A DNA stretch of 64,000 bases from positions 1-64,000 of the forward strand of contig CBDFMY010000004.1 in NCBI GenBank assembly GCA_965249835.1. The letters run 5' to 3'. A model generated the notes under the pieces. It was not told the DNA's origin. It made no database searches and worked only from the letters and a program-made list of their open reading frames with translations. Positions 61,505 through 64,000 of the stretch are shown here, one piece after another. Origin of the DNA: JAHRAW01 sp965249835 (GTDB lineage Bacteria; Pseudomonadota; Gammaproteobacteria; Arenicellales; Poriferihabitantaceae). Within the stretch, counting starts at the first letter, position 1. Each line of letters begins with the position of its first letter. The position numbers and the translations under genes were made by a program.

Positions 61505-62559
61505 ACATATGGCACTCCTCAACCCAAGAGGAGATGCCATGCAAATCCAGCATATTGGCTACCAAATAAGAGGGTTTTACCGCGTTGCCAAAATAGGGCA
61601 TCGTTGGCCGATGAACCCTCATGCCCAAAAACGAATCGACATCCTGCGCTTCTGGGAAGCGCACGGTACCGCCGCCACCGGCGATGCCTTTGCAGTCAGC
61701 CGCCGCACCCTCTACCGCTGGCAGCAAACACTCGCCCAAGCCGGCGGCGACCCGGCAGCCCTGACGCCGCGCTCACGAGCACCAAAACGCCGCCGCCAAG
61801 CGGTCTTCCGGCGTGAAGTGGTGAACGAAATCCGCCGCCTGCGTAAGGTCCGTCCGAACATCGGAAAACTCCCCCTGTCGGTGTTCATCAACACCTGGTG
61901 CCAGACCCATAAATGTCCCCGCCCCAGTGTCTCCACCATCGGACGCATCATCGACCGTGAGCCCGATAAAATGCGCCACGCCCCGCTGCGCCTGGATCGC
62001 CGCGGACGGCACAAGCCACTGCGCCAAACCCGCAAAACACGCCGCCCCAAGGGCATCTCCACCGCCCCCATGGAGCAGTTCGCCTGCGACACCGTGGAGC
62101 GCGTCCGTGATGGCATCCGACGCTACATCTTCACCTTCATCGACCCCCGCTCGCGCTTCGCCTTCGCCTGGGCGTCTACCTCCCGCAGCAGCCGCCGCGC
62201 CGCACATGCCCTGCGCTCCCTCATCGCCCTGACCCCAACCACCATCCGATATATCCTCTCCGACAACGGCTCGGAGTTTATGAAAGACTTCGAAAGCGAA
62301 CTCAAACGCCATCACATCACCCACTGGTGGACCTATCCGAGATCGCCGAAAATGAACGCCCATTGTGAACGCTTCAACCGCACCATTCAGGAGAGTTTCA
62401 TCGACTACCACGAGGATTTACTGTTCACCGACCTGGATGCTTTTAACCGAGAACTGGCCGACTGGCTGGTGTTTTACAACACCGAACGACCTCACCAGGC
62501 ATTGGCCCTGCTTTCTCCTATACAATCCCTGATCATCAACCAACCGGAGTGCCATATGT
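61505..62559 (+). mobile_element. IS481-like insertion sequence
   Basis: A DDE transposase gene flanked by a 14-bp perfect inverted repeat ACATATGGCACTCC (61505-61518) and GGAGTGCCATATGT (62546-62559). Outer ends are uncertain; weak similarity (TTTGCATAA) continues outside both repeats. The right side runs into a 20-bp piece identical to the IS5 end and then into a family B repeat half. Confidence 0.75.
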
Positions 62560-62660
62560 TATGGACCTATACATTGATTTATGCAAAGGTCTCTGAGTAT
62601 GTGAGCGACCGAGCTTTGAGGCGCAACACTACACAGCACAACGACCATGGCGGAAAATAG
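61539..62660 (+). CDS. Transposase, IS481-like (rve integrase domain)
   Basis: About 373 residues. N-terminal helix-turn-helix (RIDILRFWEAHGTAATGDAF, VSRRTLYRWQQ), then the integrase core: first Asp in EQFACDTVERVRDG, second in YILSDNGSEFM, Glu in MNAHCERFNRTIQESF, and the DWLVFYNTERPHQAL tail. ATG 61539 follows AGGAG at 5 bp; ATG 61611 (MNPHAQKR) is an alternative. The reading frame passes through the right inverted repeat and the IS5-end remnant and stops only in the dispersed repeat, so the last ~30 residues are not native. Confidence 0.88.
   Translation: MQIQHIGYQIRGFYRVAKIGHRWPMNPHAQKRIDILRFWEAHGTAATGDAFAVSRRTLYRWQQTLAQAGGDPAALTPRSRAPKRRRQAVFRREVVNEIRRLRKVRPNIGKLPLSVFINTWCQTHKCPRPSVSTIGRIIDREPDKMRHAPLRLDRRGRHKPLRQTRKTRRPKGISTAPMEQFACDTVERVRDGIRRYIFTFIDPRSRFAFAWASTSRSSRRAAHALRSLIALTPTTIRYILSDNGSEFMKDFESELKRHHITHWWTYPRSPKMNAHCERFNRTIQESFIDYHEDLLFTDLDAFNRELADWLVFYNTERPHQALALLSPIQSLIINQPECHMLWTYTLIYAKVSEYVSDRALRRNTTQHNDHGGK
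62574..62593. mobile_element. 20-bp remnant identical to the IS5 terminus
   Basis: TTGATTTATGCAAAGGTCTC equals, in reverse complement, the first 20 bp of the transposase-start end of both IS5 copies. It directly precedes the right half of a family B repeat, as an IS5 end would at this target. Confidence 0.75.
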
Positions 62661-62668
62661 GCAAGCAC
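62594..62668 (+). repeat. Right half of a family B repeat
   Basis: Begins TGAGTATGTGAGCGACCGAG, then CTTTGAGGCGCAACACTACAC, CCATGGCGGAAAATAGGCAAGC. It is the part missing to the right of IS5 copy 2 (left half at 50205-50250). Confidence 0.8.
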
Positions 62669-62671
62669 AAT

Positions 62672-63217
62672 TTACATCCACTTAATCGAACACCCCACAC
62701 TCGCCACTTGCCGCGCAGGTCCCTTGCCGGTTTTGGCGACCAGTCGCATGGCGTCAAGCAGTTCGGGTTTGCGGTCGCTGGGGTCGTCCATTTTGGCATC
62801 GTCCAGGCGGCCGCGGTATTGCAGTTCACCGGTGCCATTGAAACCAAAAAAGTCCGGCGTGCAAATGGCGCCGTAAGCGTGTGCCGTTGCCTGGTCTTCA
62901 TCCAGCAAATAGGGGAACGGGAACTTGTGCTGCGCGGAAAATTCTTTCATTTTCTGCGGACCGTCGTCCGGGTAGGCGTGAAAATCGTTGGGCATTACCG
63001 CCAGCACATTGACTCCCTCGGCAATCAACACGCTCGCATCATCCACCAGGCGGTCGATGATTGCTTTGACAAATGGGCAATGATTGCAAATAAACACCAC
63101 CAACAAACCGTTGGCTGCGTAACTTTGCGCTATTGAAACCGCGCGGCCATCAAGGTCCGGCAAAATAAAGTCCGGCGCCTTCCAGCCAAAGTCGCACACG
63201 GGACTGTCAAGCAACAT
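62672..63217 (-). CDS. Thioredoxin-fold redoxin family protein
   Basis: 181 residues from ATG 63217 (MLLDSPVCDFGWKAPDF); an upstream extension is not supported. The fold is AhpC/TSA-redoxin like: LVVFICNHCPFVKAIIDRL with a CNHCPFV site (Cys pair C-x-x-C), NVLAVMPNDFHAYPDDGPQKM, FPFPYLLDEDQATAHAYGA and the cis-Pro region CTPDFFGFNGTGELQYRGR. Family members are widespread cytoplasmic proteins of uncertain substrate (peroxide or disulfide). It is divergent from malate synthase G. Confidence 0.9.
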   Translation of the reverse strand: MLLDSPVCDFGWKAPDFILPDLDGRAVSIAQSYAANGLLVVFICNHCPFVKAIIDRLVDDASVLIAEGVNVLAVMPNDFHAYPDDGPQKMKEFSAQHKFPFPYLLDEDQATAHAYGAICTPDFFGFNGTGELQYRGRLDDAKMDDPSDRKPELLDAMRLVAKTGKGPARQVASVGCSIKWM

Positions 63218-63398
63218 GGTAATTGAGTAATGAGAAGTGGAAGCCCATTGTAATCGCAATTCAAAATTCGCCGGAGAATTTTTCCGCGGTATGCCATTCA
63301 AAAATATTTTTTCTTGCACGGAATAACCGCAGGACTTATAGTTCGCGTTGATTGTTAATCAATCGCCAATATAATTTCTCACATAACCGCTCAGTAGC

Positions 63399-64000
63399 AT
63401 GTCCCAAAGAATTGAAATAAACGGCCTCAGCATCGACCGGGCATTGCACGATCTGATTGCCGAAGAAATCGCGCCGGGCAGCGGCATTGATGCGGCGAAG
63501 TTCTGGCATGGTCTGGCGGCCATCGTCGCGGATCTGGGTGGCAAGAACCGTGCATTGCTGGAAAAACGCGATGCGTTGCAACAGCAGATTGACGCATGGC
63601 ATCGGGCGCATCCGGGGCGGCCGTCAATCAAGGAATATAAATCTTTTCTCACCGACATCGGCTACTTGCTTGCGGAGCCCGATGATTTCACCGCGTGTAC
63701 CGAGAATGTCGATGAAGAGATTGCCACCATCGCCGGACCGCAACTGGTGGTGCCGATGGACAATGCGCGCTATGCGTTGAACGCCGCCAACGCGCGCTGG
63801 GGCAGTTTATACGATGCGTTGTATGCAACCGATGTAATTCCCGAAGTGGAAGGATGCAAGCGCACCGCAAAATATAATCCGGTGCGAGGCGCACGAGTCA
63901 TTCAGTATGTGCGGGATTTTCTTGATCACGCGGTGCCGCTGGCGGTGGGCAGTCACAGTTACGCGGTCAAATACAAAGTCCGGTCGGGCAAGTTGATCGT
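63399..64000 (+). CDS. glcB: Malate synthase G (5' part)
   Basis: The first ~200 residues of a protein that runs beyond the window (full length about 720). Identified by the N-terminal clasp MSQRIEINGLSIDRALHDLI, KFWHGLAAIV, GGKNRALLEKRDALQQQIDAWH (about 48-69), YKSFLTDIGYLLAEPDDF, ANARWGSLYDALYATD and YNPVRGARVIQYVRDFLD, all typical for isoform G. It condenses glyoxylate with acetyl-CoA to malate, and would use the glyoxylate made by ureidoglycolate lyase encoded at 49.6 kb. Divergent from the redoxin gene with a 180-bp AT-rich gap. Confidence 0.94.
   Translation, partial: MSQRIEINGLSIDRALHDLIAEEIAPGSGIDAAKFWHGLAAIVADLGGKNRALLEKRDALQQQIDAWHRAHPGRPSIKEYKSFLTDIGYLLAEPDDFTACTENVDEEIATIAGPQLVVPMDNARYALNAANARWGSLYDALYATDVIPEVEGCKRTAKYNPVRGARVIQYVRDFLDHAVPLAVGSHSYAVKYKVRSGKLI

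Overview
The window reads as chromosomal DNA of a Gram-negative proteobacterium, most likely a gammaproteobacterium. It has a TonB-dependent vitamin B12 receptor, a sucA-sucB-lpd operon, siroheme synthase CysG, AlgC-type phosphomannomutase, glyoxylate metabolism and a REP-associated tyrosine transposase. Intergenic spaces are unusually rich in short dispersed palindromic repeats. No rRNA, tRNA, CRISPR array or replication origin was recognised.

Layout. 0-2.7 kb: end of an ABC permease gene, an IS5-family element and repeats. 2.7-7.4 kb: cobalamin riboswitch with btuB-btuF, then cysG. 7.5-9.5 kb: an AT-rich type II restriction-modification pair. 9.6-17.2 kb: algC and the 2-oxoglutarate dehydrogenase operon. 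18-19.5 kb: ammonium transporter and a 59-residue membrane protein. 19.9-35.8 kb: purine degradation genes (hydroxyisourate hydrolase, OHCU decarboxylase, guanine deaminase, xanthine dehydrogenase A/B/C, 8-oxoguanine deaminase) and the first half of a BMP-family purine/nucleoside ABC transporter. 36.4-41.7 kb: an inserted surface-polysaccharide cluster, with one glycosyltransferase frame-shifted at a G10 tract, and a DUF3800 gene. 42.2-50.1 kb: the rest of the transporter, a broken hicBA locus, adenine deaminase, PuuD, PuuE, allantoicase and ureidoglycolate lyase. 50.2-62.6 kb: an accessory segment starting at a second IS5 copy, with a Rieske oxygenase operon, a REP-type transposon that truncates two genes, a large DUF1998 helicase with a frame-shifted partner, and an IS481-like element. 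62.7-64 kb: a thioredoxin-like protein and the start of malate synthase G.

How the genes work together. The purine genes give a complete route: import by the ABC transporter; deamination of adenine, guanine and 8-oxoguanine; oxidation to urate by XDH; urate to hydroxyisourate by membrane-bound PuuD; then OHCU, allantoin, allantoate, ureidoglycolate, and finally glyoxylate plus urea. Malate synthase G at the right edge could condense the glyoxylate with acetyl-CoA and feed the TCA cycle, and the ammonium transporter fits nitrogen scavenging. No urease is visible here.

The most noteworthy items are the DUF1998 helicase module as a candidate defence system, its position between two halves of a dispersed repeat next to IS5 termini, the poly-G glycosyltransferase switch, and the repeat modules that double as terminators at gene-cluster boundaries.
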